The notes under the pieces are model-generated. The model did not search any database, had not been told where the DNA came from, and saw only the letters and a list, made by a program, of their open reading frames with translations. Made by a program: the position numbers and the translations under genes. From positions 62,001 to 126,000 of the forward strand of contig JADZEX010000020.1 in NCBI GenBank assembly GCA_020850355.1: a DNA stretch of 64,000 nucleotides, read 5' to 3'. Of this stretch, positions 45,351-53,487 are shown in pieces. This DNA is from Fimbriimonadaceae bacterium. GTDB lineage: Bacteria; Armatimonadota; UBA10988. Numbering within the stretch: position 1 is the stretch's first letter; every line of letters begins with the position of its first letter.

Positions 45351-45710
45351 ATGCTATGGTCCGAAGTGCTGGAGTCGCTCGGCGCGCGTCAGCTCGTGGA
45401 GGGCGCCGATTTCGAGGTCCAGAGCGTCGCTGCGGCTGACCTGCTGAGCGACATTCTGGCGACCGACAAAGAGCAGTTCATGATTCTGACCGGCCAGATC
45501 TCGCCGCAGGCGATCCGCACGGCGTTGACGGTCGGGGCCCTCGGCGTGGTCGTCGTCCGCGGCAAGCAGCCACCCCCCGAGACTGTCGGCCTGGCCCAGA
45601 ACTACGGCGTGCCGTTGGCGGTCACCGACCTCAAGATGTTCGAAGCCTGCGTGGCGGTGGGAGCCCGGCTGTGGAGTTCAGCTTCGTCGAAGAACTCGTC
45701 CACCGTCTGA
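45351..45710 (+). CDS. DRTGG-domain protein 1 of the hydrogenase operon
   Basis: 119 residues from ATG 45351 (GAGGACG upstream). A DRTGG-like domain: DLLSDILATDKEQFMILTG, AIRTALTVGALGVVVVRGK and NYGVPLAVTDLKMFEACVAVG. Stand-alone DRTGG proteins are a standard component of [FeFe]-hydrogenase operons in Clostridia and Thermotogae, where they are presumed to sense a nucleotide or metabolite. It overlaps the CBS-ATPase gene by 40 bases and is a diverged paralogue of the DRTGG protein encoded at 46582. Confidence 0.85.
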   Translation: MLWSEVLESLGARQLVEGADFEVQSVAAADLLSDILATDKEQFMILTGQISPQAIRTALTVGALGVVVVRGKQPPPETVGLAQNYGVPLAVTDLKMFEACVAVGARLWSSASSKNSSTV

Positions 45711-46573
45711 AGGTCTTCCAGGCGATGGACAAGGAGGTCGTCACGGTCCAGCCGGACCAGACGATGCGCCACGCCCAACAAGTGATGCGCGAGGCGCGGG
45801 TCTCGGGCATGCCGGTCGTCGAACACGACATGATGGTCGGCATCGTGACCATCGAGGACATCATCAAAGCCCTCGATCACGGCCACACCGACGAGCCGGT
45901 GCGCGCCTGGATGACTCGTGACGTCGTCACCGTCGAGGCCCGCTGGCCGCTCAGCCGGGCGATGAGCCTGTTCGAGCGGACCCGCTTCGGGCGGCTGCCG
46001 GTGATGGACGAAGATTGCCTGCTGGCCGGCGTGATCACCCCCGAGTCGATCCTCCGCGCGCTGCTGGTCGAGCTGAACCGCCTGCTGGCCCAGGACGAGG
46101 AGCGCGAAGCCGCGCGGGCCAGCGTCGATGGTGGGGCGCTGCGGCTGGAGTTCGACGTCGCCGGCGGCGACTTCGACCGCGCCGGACTGGCCAGCGTGCG
46201 GCTGAAGCGCGAGCTGGCCAGTCGGGGGATCGACCCAACCATCGCCCGGCGGGTGGCCATCGCCACCCACGAGGCCGAGACCAACCTGATCATCCATAGC
46301 TCCCACGGCGGCCGCATCGTGGCCGACCTGGAAGCCGACAGCATCCGCCTGGTGGTGACCGACGACGGTCCCGGGATCGAGGACATCGACCGTGCCTTGA
46401 CGCCCGGCTTCTCGACCGCCAGCGACTTCGTGCGGAACCTCGGCTTCGGCGCCGGGATGGGCCTGCCCAACATCCGGCGCTGTGCCGACCATTTCGAGAT
46501 CAAGAGCAGACCGGGCTACGGCACCCGCCTGAACGTCCGCTTCGAGCTGCGCGGCCCAAGCCCAGAGGAGTAG
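45671..46573 (+). CDS. CBS-CBS-HATPase (RsbW-like) sensor-switch protein
   Basis: 300 residues from GTG 45671 (GGGAG upstream). Residues about 20-135: two CBS motifs (VQPDQTMRHAQQVMREARVSG and the WPLSRAMSLFERTRFGRLP half), a Bateman module that usually binds adenine nucleotides. Residues about 160-290: a GHKL ATPase of the anti-sigma/serine kinase kind with N-box HEAETNLIIHS, G1 DDGPGI and G2 GFGAGMGLPNI. It has no transmembrane or phosphoacceptor His region. Known from the same position in [FeFe]-hydrogenase operons. It probably senses energy charge and acts by phosphorylation or partner switching. The target is unknown. Confidence 0.9.
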   Translation: MEFSFVEELVHRLKVFQAMDKEVVTVQPDQTMRHAQQVMREARVSGMPVVEHDMMVGIVTIEDIIKALDHGHTDEPVRAWMTRDVVTVEARWPLSRAMSLFERTRFGRLPVMDEDCLLAGVITPESILRALLVELNRLLAQDEEREAARASVDGGALRLEFDVAGGDFDRAGLASVRLKRELASRGIDPTIARRVAIATHEAETNLIIHSSHGGRIVADLEADSIRLVVTDDGPGIEDIDRALTPGFSTASDFVRNLGFGAGMGLPNIRRCADHFEIKSRPGYGTRLNVRFELRGPSPEE

Positions 46574-46581
46574 ACCCCGCC

Positions 46582-46911
46582 ATGACCGTGACAGAAGTCG
46601 CGGCCCAACTCGGGCTGACAGCGGTAACTACGTTGCATGAGAAGAAACTGGAAGGCGCGATTGCGAGCGACCTGCTGAGTGACGTGCTGGCGAACGCAGC
46701 TCCGGGGTTCTTGTGGGTGACCATCCAGACCCACCGCAACGTCGCCGCGGTGGCCTCGGCGCAGAGCATCGCGGCGGTCGTGGTGACCGGCGGGCGGCAG
46801 CCGGCGGAGGACACCGTGGCGCTGGCTGACAGCGAGCAGGTGGTGGTCTTCACCACGGCGGCCAGCACCTACGAGGTCTGCGGACGGCTGTACGAGCTGG
46901 GAGTGCGCTGA
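46582..46911 (+). CDS. DRTGG-domain protein 2 of the hydrogenase operon
   Basis: 109 residues. It shares DLLSDVLAN (DLLSDILAT in paralogue 1), a hydrophobic AAVVVTGGRQPAEDTVALA strand-loop and the closing STYEVCGRLYELG with the DRTGG protein at 45351. It is closer to the serine-kinase HPr/DRTGG type found before PHP genes in bifurcating-hydrogenase operons. The stop TGA is followed without a gap by the GTG of the PHP gene. No catalytic residues are evident, so a ligand-sensing role is inferred. Confidence 0.85.
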   Translation: MTVTEVAAQLGLTAVTTLHEKKLEGAIASDLLSDVLANAAPGFLWVTIQTHRNVAAVASAQSIAAVVVTGGRQPAEDTVALADSEQVVVFTTAASTYEVCGRLYELGVR

Positions 46912-47691
46912 GTGCGCTGGTACGCCGCCGACCTGCACGTGCATAGCGTGCTCTCGCCGTGCGGTGACCTGCGCATGGCGCCGGGCGAGCTGGTGGCGCG
47001 GGCCCGGGCGGCTGGGGTGAGTCTGCTGGGCCTCAGCGACCACAACAGCGCGCGCAATGCGCCGGCCCTGGCAACCTGCGCCGCGGCGGCGGGGTTGGCG
47101 ACGCTCTACGGGCTGGAAGTGCGGTCGGCCGAAGAGGTTGACCTGCTGACGATCTTTGACAGTGTCGACGCGGCGCGGGCGTTCGGGGAGTGGGTCTGGG
47201 ACCGCCTCCCCGCAGTGCCCTGCGACGCGCGGGTGTTTGGCGACCAGGTGGTGGTGGATGCCGCCGAGAACGTCGTCGAGCTGGTCGACCGGCTGCTGAT
47301 CGGTGGTCTCACCGCCGACCTGCAGGAGGTCGCCGAGACCGCTCGCGCGGCGGGCGGGCTGGTGATCCCGGCGCATGTCGACCGCCGCGTCGACAGCGTG
47401 ATCAGCCAGCTCGGCTTCCTGCCGCCAGAGCTGCCGGTGGATGCGGTCGAGCTGTCGCGGTACGGCGACGAGACGAGCCTGGTCCACGAACACCCGTGGC
47501 TGGCAACGGTGCCGGTGGTGCGCTTCAGTGACGCGCACCTGCCGGAAGACATTGGCTATCAGCAGACCCGCTTTCTGGTGGCGGAGCCGACAGTGGCGGA
47601 GCTGCGGATGGCTTTGGAGGGACGGGACGGGAGACGGGCCGAGCCGCTGCGGCAAGCCCTGCGAAGGAGCGCGATCGATGGTACAAAGTGA
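46912..47691 (+). CDS. PHP-domain phosphoesterase
   Basis: 259 residues from GTG 46912, immediately after the preceding stop. PHP metal-binding motifs are intact: ADLHVHSVLSPCGDL near residue 7, LGLSDHNSARN, GLEVRSAEEVDLL, IPAHVDRR and RFSDAHLPEDIG. These bind two or three metal ions and hydrolyse phosphate esters. PHP proteins of this subgroup accompany hydrogenase operons with DRTGG partners. The substrate may be a signalling nucleotide, but this is inference. It overlaps the NuoE gene by 14 bases. Confidence 0.9.
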   Translation: MRWYAADLHVHSVLSPCGDLRMAPGELVARARAAGVSLLGLSDHNSARNAPALATCAAAAGLATLYGLEVRSAEEVDLLTIFDSVDAARAFGEWVWDRLPAVPCDARVFGDQVVVDAAENVVELVDRLLIGGLTADLQEVAETARAAGGLVIPAHVDRRVDSVISQLGFLPPELPVDAVELSRYGDETSLVHEHPWLATVPVVRFSDAHLPEDIGYQQTRFLVAEPTVAELRMALEGRDGRRAEPLRQALRRSAIDGTK

Positions 47692-48193
47692 CCTGGCGCG
47701 CGAACTGGACATCGACCGCTTCGGGGTCGAGGCAGTCCTGTTCAAGGCGCTAGACGACTTCATGGCCGAGCAGCAGTACTCGCCGGACAGCCTGATCGAG
47801 GTGCTGCACCGCGGGCAGGAGATGTTCGGTTATCTGCGCGAGGACGTCCTGAAGTACGTCGCCCGCAAGCTGAGCGTGCCGCTGGCCCGCGTCTATGGCG
47901 TGGCCACGTTCTACCACCTGTTCCACCTGAAGCCCCACGGCAAATACGAGATCCTGGTCTGCATGGGCACCGCCTGCTACGTGCGCGGGGCCGAGCGGAT
48001 CATCTCGGCGCTCGAAAGCCAGCTCGGGGTGAAGATGGGCGAGACCACCAACGACGGGCTGTTCACCCTGATCTGCGCCCGCTGCATCGGCGCCTGCGGG
48101 ATCGCTCCGGCGGTCAAGGTCGGCACCGATGTGCATGGCAAGGTCGAGGCCAAGAAGGTCCGCCGGATGCTGCGCAAGTACGAGGGCAAGTAA
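47678..48193 (+). CDS. nuoE: NuoE/HndA-like [2Fe-2S] subunit
   Basis: 171 residues from ATG 47678 (GAAGGAG upstream). Thioredoxin-like [2Fe-2S] protein. The four cluster ligands are present with correct spacing: Cys95 and Cys100 (CMGTAC), Cys136 and Cys140 (CIGAC). The N-terminal half is the usual helical domain (SLIEVLHRGQEMFGYL, VYGVATFYHLFHLKPHGKY). It is equivalent to HoxE/HndA/HydC and relays electrons to or from the flavin subunit. It sits in the operon between the PHP and small ATPase genes, as in [FeFe] hydrogenase operons. Confidence 0.95.
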   Translation: MVQSDLARELDIDRFGVEAVLFKALDDFMAEQQYSPDSLIEVLHRGQEMFGYLREDVLKYVARKLSVPLARVYGVATFYHLFHLKPHGKYEILVCMGTACYVRGAERIISALESQLGVKMGETTNDGLFTLICARCIGACGIAPAVKVGTDVHGKVEAKKVRRMLRKYEGK

Positions 48194-48202
48194 CGCCCGC
48201 CA

Positions 48203-48766
48203 ATGATGGACGACCTGATGCTGCATGTCCTGGATGTCGCCATGAACGCCGTCGCCGCAGGCGCCCGGACGGTTCGGATCGGGGTCTCCGAAGACCTTGC
48301 CGCCGACCGCCTGACGCTCTACTGCGCCGACAACGGCTGCGGCATGACTGACGCGTTGCAGCAGCGGGTGTTGACCGCTTTCGCGACCACCAAGAGCAAG
48401 GCCCAAGGCTGGGTTGGTTTCGGCCTGGCCCTGCTCCGGGGGACCTGCGACCTGGTCGGCGGATCGTTCCATCTGCGCAGCCGCCCCGGCGTCGGGACCT
48501 TGGTCGTGGCCTGCCTGCCGCACAGCCATCTGGACCGCCCACCCCTCGGAAATGTGGCGGCTTCCTTGCAATCGTTGTTTGTTGGTTGCGAGGAGACGGA
48601 TGTCTGCTTCACGCATCGGGCCGCCGGTGGCGGCTATCGGGTCGACACCCGGCCGGTGCGGCGGGAGCTGGGCGCGGCTTACGGTTCGCCGTTGGTGAAG
48701 CGCTGGTTGGTGGAGCAGCTTGAGGCGGGCGAAGCAGCGCTCGCGAGTGGGAGAGTTGAGCGATGA
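48203..48766 (+). CDS. Stand-alone GHKL ATPase of the hydrogenase operon
   Basis: 187 residues; ATG 48203 or 48206. A histidine-kinase-type ATPase domain without a dimerisation or sensor part: N-box LDVAMNAVAAGA, G1 DNGCGM, G2-like GWVGFGLALLRG and a VGTLVVACLP strand. A tail of about 70 residues has CEETDVCFTHR. The same small ATP-binding protein lies between HndA- and HndB-like genes in many bifurcating-hydrogenase operons. It may be a regulatory kinase without its own sensor. It overlaps the next gene by four bases (ATGA). Confidence 0.88.
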   Translation: MMDDLMLHVLDVAMNAVAAGARTVRIGVSEDLAADRLTLYCADNGCGMTDALQQRVLTAFATTKSKAQGWVGFGLALLRGTCDLVGGSFHLRSRPGVGTLVVACLPHSHLDRPPLGNVAASLQSLFVGCEETDVCFTHRAAGGGYRVDTRPVRRELGAAYGSPLVKRWLVEQLEAGEAALASGRVER

Positions 48767-49140
48767 ACCTGGAAGAGCTCCGACGCTTGCGTGAGAAGGC
48801 GCAACGGGACATGGCGCTCCGCACCGAGCACCAGCGCTTCCGCATCAAGGTCTCGATGGGCACCAGCGGCCTGGCCAAGGGTGCTCGCGAGGTGATGGAT
48901 GCGATGGTCAACGAGATCGAGGCCCGCCAGCTCAACGACATCGAAGTCGTCGTGACGGGGTCCAGCGGCCTGGAGGAGCTGGAGCCGTTCGTGGCGGTCG
49001 AGGAGCAGGGTCAGACGCCGGTGTTGTACGGCCGGGTGGACACCCCGACGGCCAAGAAGATCATCGCCGAGCATGTCGTGGGTGGGCAGAAGGTGACCAC
49101 TCACATCGTGCAGCGGCAGCGCGCTGAGGAGGTCCAGTGA
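48763..49140 (+). CDS. HndB-like thioredoxin-fold protein without cluster cysteines
   Basis: 125 residues. Sequence pattern and position match HndB-like (2Fe-2S) ferredoxin-domain proteins: an N-terminal helix (LEELRRLREKAQRDM), then VSMGTSGLAKGAREVMDAM, IEVVVTGSSGLEELEPFVAV and TPVLYGRVDTPTAKKIIAEHVV. At the positions that hold cluster cysteines in family members there are Ser31, Ser35, Ser67 and Glu71, and the whole protein has no cysteine at all. It therefore cannot carry the expected [2Fe-2S] cluster and is probably a structural subunit. Its stop overlaps the NuoF start (TGATG). Confidence 0.88.
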   Translation: MNLEELRRLREKAQRDMALRTEHQRFRIKVSMGTSGLAKGAREVMDAMVNEIEARQLNDIEVVVTGSSGLEELEPFVAVEEQGQTPVLYGRVDTPTAKKIIAEHVVGGQKVTTHIVQRQRAEEVQ

Positions 49141-50939
49141 TGGCGGAGTTCCAGCGACTCCACTGCTTCCTGTGTACCGGCTCCGGCTGTGTCGCGGCGG
49201 GCGCATTCGACGTTCGCGACAAGCTCCGGGAAGAGCTCGAGAAGCACGGGTTGAGTGAAGAGATCGACATCATCGACACCGGGTGCGCCGGCCTCTGCGA
49301 GCGCGGCCCCCGGATGAACGTCTGGCCGGACGAGATCTACTACGCCCAGTTGCAGACCAAGGACATCCCGAAGCTGGTCGAGGAGCATTTCCTCAAGGGT
49401 CGCCCCTACGAGCCGTGCCGCATGACCGACACCGTCTCGGGCGACATCATCGCCAGCGAGATGGACTTCCAGTTCCTCAGCAAGCAGCGCCGCATCGTGC
49501 TCGAGAACTGCGGGGTCGTCAACCCGGAGCACATCGAGGAGTACATCGCCCGCGATGGCTATCTGGCCCTCGGCAAGGTGCTCTGCGAGCTGCAGCCGGC
49601 CGACGTGCTGGCCGAGATCAAGAAGTCCGGCCTGCGCGGCCGCGGCGGCGCGGGGTTCCCGACCGGCCTGAAGTGGCAACTGCTGCACGACGCACCGGGC
49701 GACACCAAGTACATCGTCTGCAACGCCGACGAGGGTGACCCGGGCGCCTTCATGGACCGCTCGGTGCTGGAGGGCGACCCCCACCGGGTGATCGAGGCGA
49801 TGGCCATCAAGGGCTACGCCACCGGCGCCAGCAAGGGCTTCATCTACTGCCGCGCCGAGTACGCGCTGGCCATCCTGCGGCTGAACATCGCGCTGAAGCA
49901 GGCCCGCAGCTACGGGCTGCTGGGCAAGAACCTGTTCGAGCGCGGCTTCGACTTCGACATCGAGATCCGCGTCGGCGCCGGGGCCTTCGTCTGCGGTGAA
50001 GAGACCGCCCTGATGCAGTCCATCGAGGGCCACCGCGGCCACCCGATGCCGCGGCCGCCGTTCCCGACCCAGAAGGGCCTGTGGGGCAAGCCGACCAGCA
50101 TCAACAATGTCGAGACATACGCCAACATCCCTTGGATTATCCGACAGGGCGGCGAGGCGTATGCCGCCATCGGCACCGAGAAGAGCAAGGGCACGAAGGT
50201 CTTCGCCCTGGCCGGCAACGTCCGCAACACCGGCCTGATCGAAGTCCCGATGGGGATCACGCTGCGCGAGATCGTCTTCGGGATCGGCGGCGGCATCGTC
50301 GAGGACCGGGCCTTCAAGGCGGCTCAGGCGGGTGGCCCCTCGGGCGGCTGCATCCCGGCCGAGCACCTCGACACGCCGCTCGACTACGAGAGCCTGACCG
50401 GCCTCGGCGCCATCCTCGGCTCCGGCGGTCTGATCATCATGGACGAGACGAGCTGCATGGTCGATGTGGCGCGCTTCTTCATGGAGTTCTGCGTCGACGA
50501 GAGCTGCGGCAAGTGCGTCCCGTGCCGCGCCGGGACCCGCCAGATCTGGCAGTTGCTGACCACCATCTGCAACGGCGAGGCCGTCATGGAGGACCTCGAC
50601 CGGCTCGAGAAGCTCTGCCTGATGATGCGTGACATGAGCCTCTGCGGCCTCGGCATGACCGCGGCCAACCCGGTGCTCTCGACGTTGCGCCACTTCCGCC
50701 ACGAGTACGAGGCGCACATCAAGGACAAGCGCTGTCCGGCGGGCGTCTGTCGCAAGCTGGTGACCTTCAGCATCGCGAAAGAGAAGTGCACCGGCTGCGG
50801 CGTGTGCTCGCGCAACTGCCCGGTCGACACCATCTTCAAGATGGACGGCGAGCGCAAGTACCACATCGTGCAGGACGCCTGCATCAAGTGCGGCTCGTGC
50901 TTCGACGTCTGCAACTTCGATGCAGTGAATAAGGAGTAG
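49140..50939 (+). CDS. nuoF: NuoF/HndC/HydB-like NADH- and FMN-binding subunit
   Basis: 599 residues from ATG 49140 (AGGAGG seven bases upstream). Order: an N-terminal thioredoxin-like [2Fe-2S] domain (CTGSGC at 12-17, then DTGCAGLC), then the flavin site GRGGAGFPTGLKW. The NADH site is VGAGAFVCGEETALMQSIEG, a SLBB domain is present, and the N3-type [4Fe-4S] motif is ESCGKCVPCRAGT. Two C-terminal [4Fe-4S] motifs follow (CTGCGVCSRNCP, CIKCGSCFDVC). This long architecture is that of the subunit proposed to bifurcate electrons between NAD(P)H and ferredoxin in [FeFe] hydrogenases (HydB, HndC), not the shorter HoxF of cyanobacteria. Confidence 0.95.
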   Translation: MAEFQRLHCFLCTGSGCVAAGAFDVRDKLREELEKHGLSEEIDIIDTGCAGLCERGPRMNVWPDEIYYAQLQTKDIPKLVEEHFLKGRPYEPCRMTDTVSGDIIASEMDFQFLSKQRRIVLENCGVVNPEHIEEYIARDGYLALGKVLCELQPADVLAEIKKSGLRGRGGAGFPTGLKWQLLHDAPGDTKYIVCNADEGDPGAFMDRSVLEGDPHRVIEAMAIKGYATGASKGFIYCRAEYALAILRLNIALKQARSYGLLGKNLFERGFDFDIEIRVGAGAFVCGEETALMQSIEGHRGHPMPRPPFPTQKGLWGKPTSINNVETYANIPWIIRQGGEAYAAIGTEKSKGTKVFALAGNVRNTGLIEVPMGITLREIVFGIGGGIVEDRAFKAAQAGGPSGGCIPAEHLDTPLDYESLTGLGAILGSGGLIIMDETSCMVDVARFFMEFCVDESCGKCVPCRAGTRQIWQLLTTICNGEAVMEDLDRLEKLCLMMRDMSLCGLGMTAANPVLSTLRHFRHEYEAHIKDKRCPAGVCRKLVTFSIAKEKCTGCGVCSRNCPVDTIFKMDGERKYHIVQDACIKCGSCFDVCNFDAVNKE

Positions 50940-50945
50940 CTCCCG

Positions 50946-52925
50946 ATGGCAGAGTTGATTACCCTCACCATCGATGGCCAGGAGTGCCGCGGCACCAAAG
51001 GGATGACCATCCTGCAGGTGGCCAAGGAGAACGGGCTCGACATCCCGACGCTCTGCAATCACCCCTGGCTGACGACCCACGGCGGCTGCCGGATGTGCGT
51101 CGTCGAGGTGGAAGGCCAGCGCCGGCTGGTCACCGCCTGCGCCGCGCCCGCCGAAGACGGGCAGATCGTCGTGGCGCACAACGATCGGCTCGAGACGCTG
51201 CGGCAGATGACCCTGGAGCTGCTCTTCGCCGAGCGCAACCACATCTGCCCGTTCTGCGCGATGACCGGGGTCTGCGAACTGCAGGACCGGGCTTACGAGC
51301 ACCACATCACGCACACGCGCTACGACTATATCTTCCCGGTGCTGACCCCCGACACCACCAACCCGTACTTCGTGCAGGACCACAACCGCTGCATCCTGTG
51401 CGGGCGCTGTGTCCGGAGCTGCTACGAGATCGCCGGCGTCGGCACGCTCGGGTTTGGGCATCGCGGCTCGCAAGAAGTCGTCATCGCCGACCTCGGCGTG
51501 CCGCTCGGGGAGAGCTCTTGCATCAAGTGCGGCACCTGCGTCGACGTCTGCCCGACCGGGGCGCTGTTCGACAAGCGGGCGCCCTACTTCTCGCGGGCCC
51601 GCGGACTCGAACGGAAGCCCAGCATCTGCCCCGACGACGACCTGGGCTGCGCCATGAACGTGGTGCTGAAGTCCGGCCTGGTCGCGCGCATCGAAGGCTG
51701 GACCGAGGCCCCGGTCAACGGCCCGTTGCTGAGCTACCGCTCGCGCTACGAGATCCTCAACGAGCCTCACCCCCGGGTCCTCAAGCCGCGGGTGCGCAAG
51801 GATGGCGAGCTGGTCGAGGTGGACTGGGCCGAGGCGCTCGACGCGACTGCGGAGTTGCTCGCCAAGACGCAGTCTGGCGCCGACGGCCACGTCGTCGGCC
51901 TCTGCTCGACGCGTTTGCCCTACGAGACTCTGGCGAGCTACCACCGGCTGCTCGCCGAGCAGTGCGGCTGTGTCGACGTGGACACCTTCCGCGGCGCTCA
52001 ACGGGCCACCCGCCGACAGGCTGACGACCTCTACGGGACGCACAAGGAGTGCGACTTCGAGGCCATTCAGCAGGCCGACATGGTGCTCCTGGTGGGCTTC
52101 GACCCCTGCACCACCCACCCGGTGCTGGGCGCCTGGCTGGCCAAGAAGGTCCACCACGACGGGGTGCCGATCGTCAGCATCAGCCCGCGCACCACGAAGA
52201 CCGCCGAGCTCAGCATCCTCAGCCTCAAGCCGCGCCGCGGCAGCGAGCTGGCGGTGCTCTACGGTCTGCTCGGGCAGCTCATCGAGCAGCGCAACCTGGG
52301 CCACCTGGTCGACCGCCTGACCGCCGAGAAGTGGCGCTCCCACCCGCCGGGCCGCGTCTCCTACGAGGCCGGGGTGGAGGAGCAGGCCGTGGTGCGCGCC
52401 GCGGCGCTCTACGCGGCCGCCAAGAACCCGGTGATCCTGTACGGGCCCGACCTCACCGAAACCGGCAACCCAACGCTGATCGGCCGGCTCTGGGAAATGG
52501 CCCAGTTGCTCGGCCACGTGGGCGCCAGCAAAGAGGTCATGGTGCGCGGCTTCACGACCGGCGCCAACTCCGCGGCGGCCGAGCAGATTGGCTTCCGCGG
52601 CGCCGATATGGAAGGCGCGGCGGTGGTCTACCTGCTAAGCGGCGACGACCCCGTCGACCTGACGCCGCAACTGCGCCAGGACCTGCGCGACGCCGGCGCG
52701 GTGATCCTGCAGTCGGCCCACGACGGGCCGCTGGTGCAATACGCCGATGTGGTGCTGCCGTCGCTGAAGTGGAGCGAACGCGGCGGCACCTGGATCAACG
52801 TGATGGGCGTCGGCCAGACCTTCGAGGCCTGCACCAAGGCCCCAGCCGGCATCAAGCCGGACGAGTGGGTCCTCACCGAAATCGGCGAGCGCTTGAGCGC
52901 CGTCAAGGAGGCTGCTCATGAGTGA
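50946..52925 (+). CDS. nuoG: NuoG/HoxU-like iron-sulfur subunit with molybdopterin-type C-terminal domain
   Basis: 659 residues (AAGGAG upstream). Residues 1-80: [2Fe-2S] ferredoxin domain (CNHPW, GGCRMC). Residues 80-125: the His-Cys [4Fe-4S] motif (HICPFCAMTGVC). Residues 130-220: two [4Fe-4S] motifs (CILCGRCVRSC, CIKCGTCVDVCP). From about 225 a molybdopterin-oxidoreductase-like domain runs to the end. Its normal C-x2-C-x3-C entry motif is reduced to CPDDDLGC, so it should not bind that cluster, and it is shorter than a catalytic formate dehydrogenase. HoxU proper ends near residue 240, so about 420 residues are extra. The gene overlaps hoxY by 8 bases. Confidence 0.92.
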   Translation: MAELITLTIDGQECRGTKGMTILQVAKENGLDIPTLCNHPWLTTHGGCRMCVVEVEGQRRLVTACAAPAEDGQIVVAHNDRLETLRQMTLELLFAERNHICPFCAMTGVCELQDRAYEHHITHTRYDYIFPVLTPDTTNPYFVQDHNRCILCGRCVRSCYEIAGVGTLGFGHRGSQEVVIADLGVPLGESSCIKCGTCVDVCPTGALFDKRAPYFSRARGLERKPSICPDDDLGCAMNVVLKSGLVARIEGWTEAPVNGPLLSYRSRYEILNEPHPRVLKPRVRKDGELVEVDWAEALDATAELLAKTQSGADGHVVGLCSTRLPYETLASYHRLLAEQCGCVDVDTFRGAQRATRRQADDLYGTHKECDFEAIQQADMVLLVGFDPCTTHPVLGAWLAKKVHHDGVPIVSISPRTTKTAELSILSLKPRRGSELAVLYGLLGQLIEQRNLGHLVDRLTAEKWRSHPPGRVSYEAGVEEQAVVRAAALYAAAKNPVILYGPDLTETGNPTLIGRLWEMAQLLGHVGASKEVMVRGFTTGANSAAAEQIGFRGADMEGAAVVYLLSGDDPVDLTPQLRQDLRDAGAVILQSAHDGPLVQYADVVLPSLKWSERGGTWINVMGVGQTFEACTKAPAGIKPDEWVLTEIGERLSAVKEAAHE

Positions 52926-53472
52926 GGCGCGCAAACCGGTGATCGCGTCGGTCTGGCTGGCCGGCTGCTCCGGGTGTCACATGTCGTTGCTCGACATCGA
53001 CGAGCGGCTGTTGACGGTCCTTGAGAAGGGCAGCATCGCCGCCACGCCGATCACCGACTTCAAACTCGGGTCTTTCCCGCAGTGCGACGTCGGCCTGGTC
53101 GAGGGCTCCGTCACCAACACCGACAACATCAAGTTCCTCGAGGAACTGCGCGCCAAGTCGACCTACCTGGTCAGCTTCGGCGACTGCGCCGGCTGGGGTT
53201 GCGTGCCCTTCATGCGCAACTTCTTCCCGCTGCAGGAGGTCCTCGAACACGGCTATATCTGGTCGTCGAGCACCGTCGACGGGCACATTCCCGATGATGA
53301 GGAGCTGCCGACGTTCCTGGACGTCGTCGAGCCGATCCGGAAGTTCGTCAAGGTCGACTTCCACATCCCCGGCTGCCCGCCCTCGGCCGACACCATCTTC
53401 TACGTTGTCAACGAGCTGCTGGAGGGCCGCATGCCGGCCGGCATCCCGCAGCCGTTGCTGCACTTCGACTGA
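52918..53472 (+). CDS. hoxY: [NiFe] hydrogenase small subunit, HoxY-like
   Basis: 184 residues, without Tat signal, so a cytoplasmic enzyme. The four ligands of the proximal [4Fe-4S] cluster are present: Cys17 and Cys20 (AGCSGCHMSLLD), Cys90 (GDCAGWG) and Cys153 (PGCPPSAD). It lacks the C-terminal medial and distal cluster domain of group 1 enzymes, as expected for group 3 (HoxY/MvhG-like). It passes electrons between the NiFe site of HoxH and the NuoG-like subunit. The start overlaps the preceding gene by 8 bases. Confidence 0.95.
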   Translation: MSEARKPVIASVWLAGCSGCHMSLLDIDERLLTVLEKGSIAATPITDFKLGSFPQCDVGLVEGSVTNTDNIKFLEELRAKSTYLVSFGDCAGWGCVPFMRNFFPLQEVLEHGYIWSSSTVDGHIPDDEELPTFLDVVEPIRKFVKVDFHIPGCPPSADTIFYVVNELLEGRMPAGIPQPLLHFD

Positions 53473-53487
53473 TTGGAGGGCGAGCTC

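Noticed and set aside
49101-52517. A 1138-codon open frame on the minus strand
   Set aside because: Fully antisense to the NuoF and NuoG-like genes, whose Fe-S and flavin motifs are unmistakable; the antisense product has no recognisable domain.
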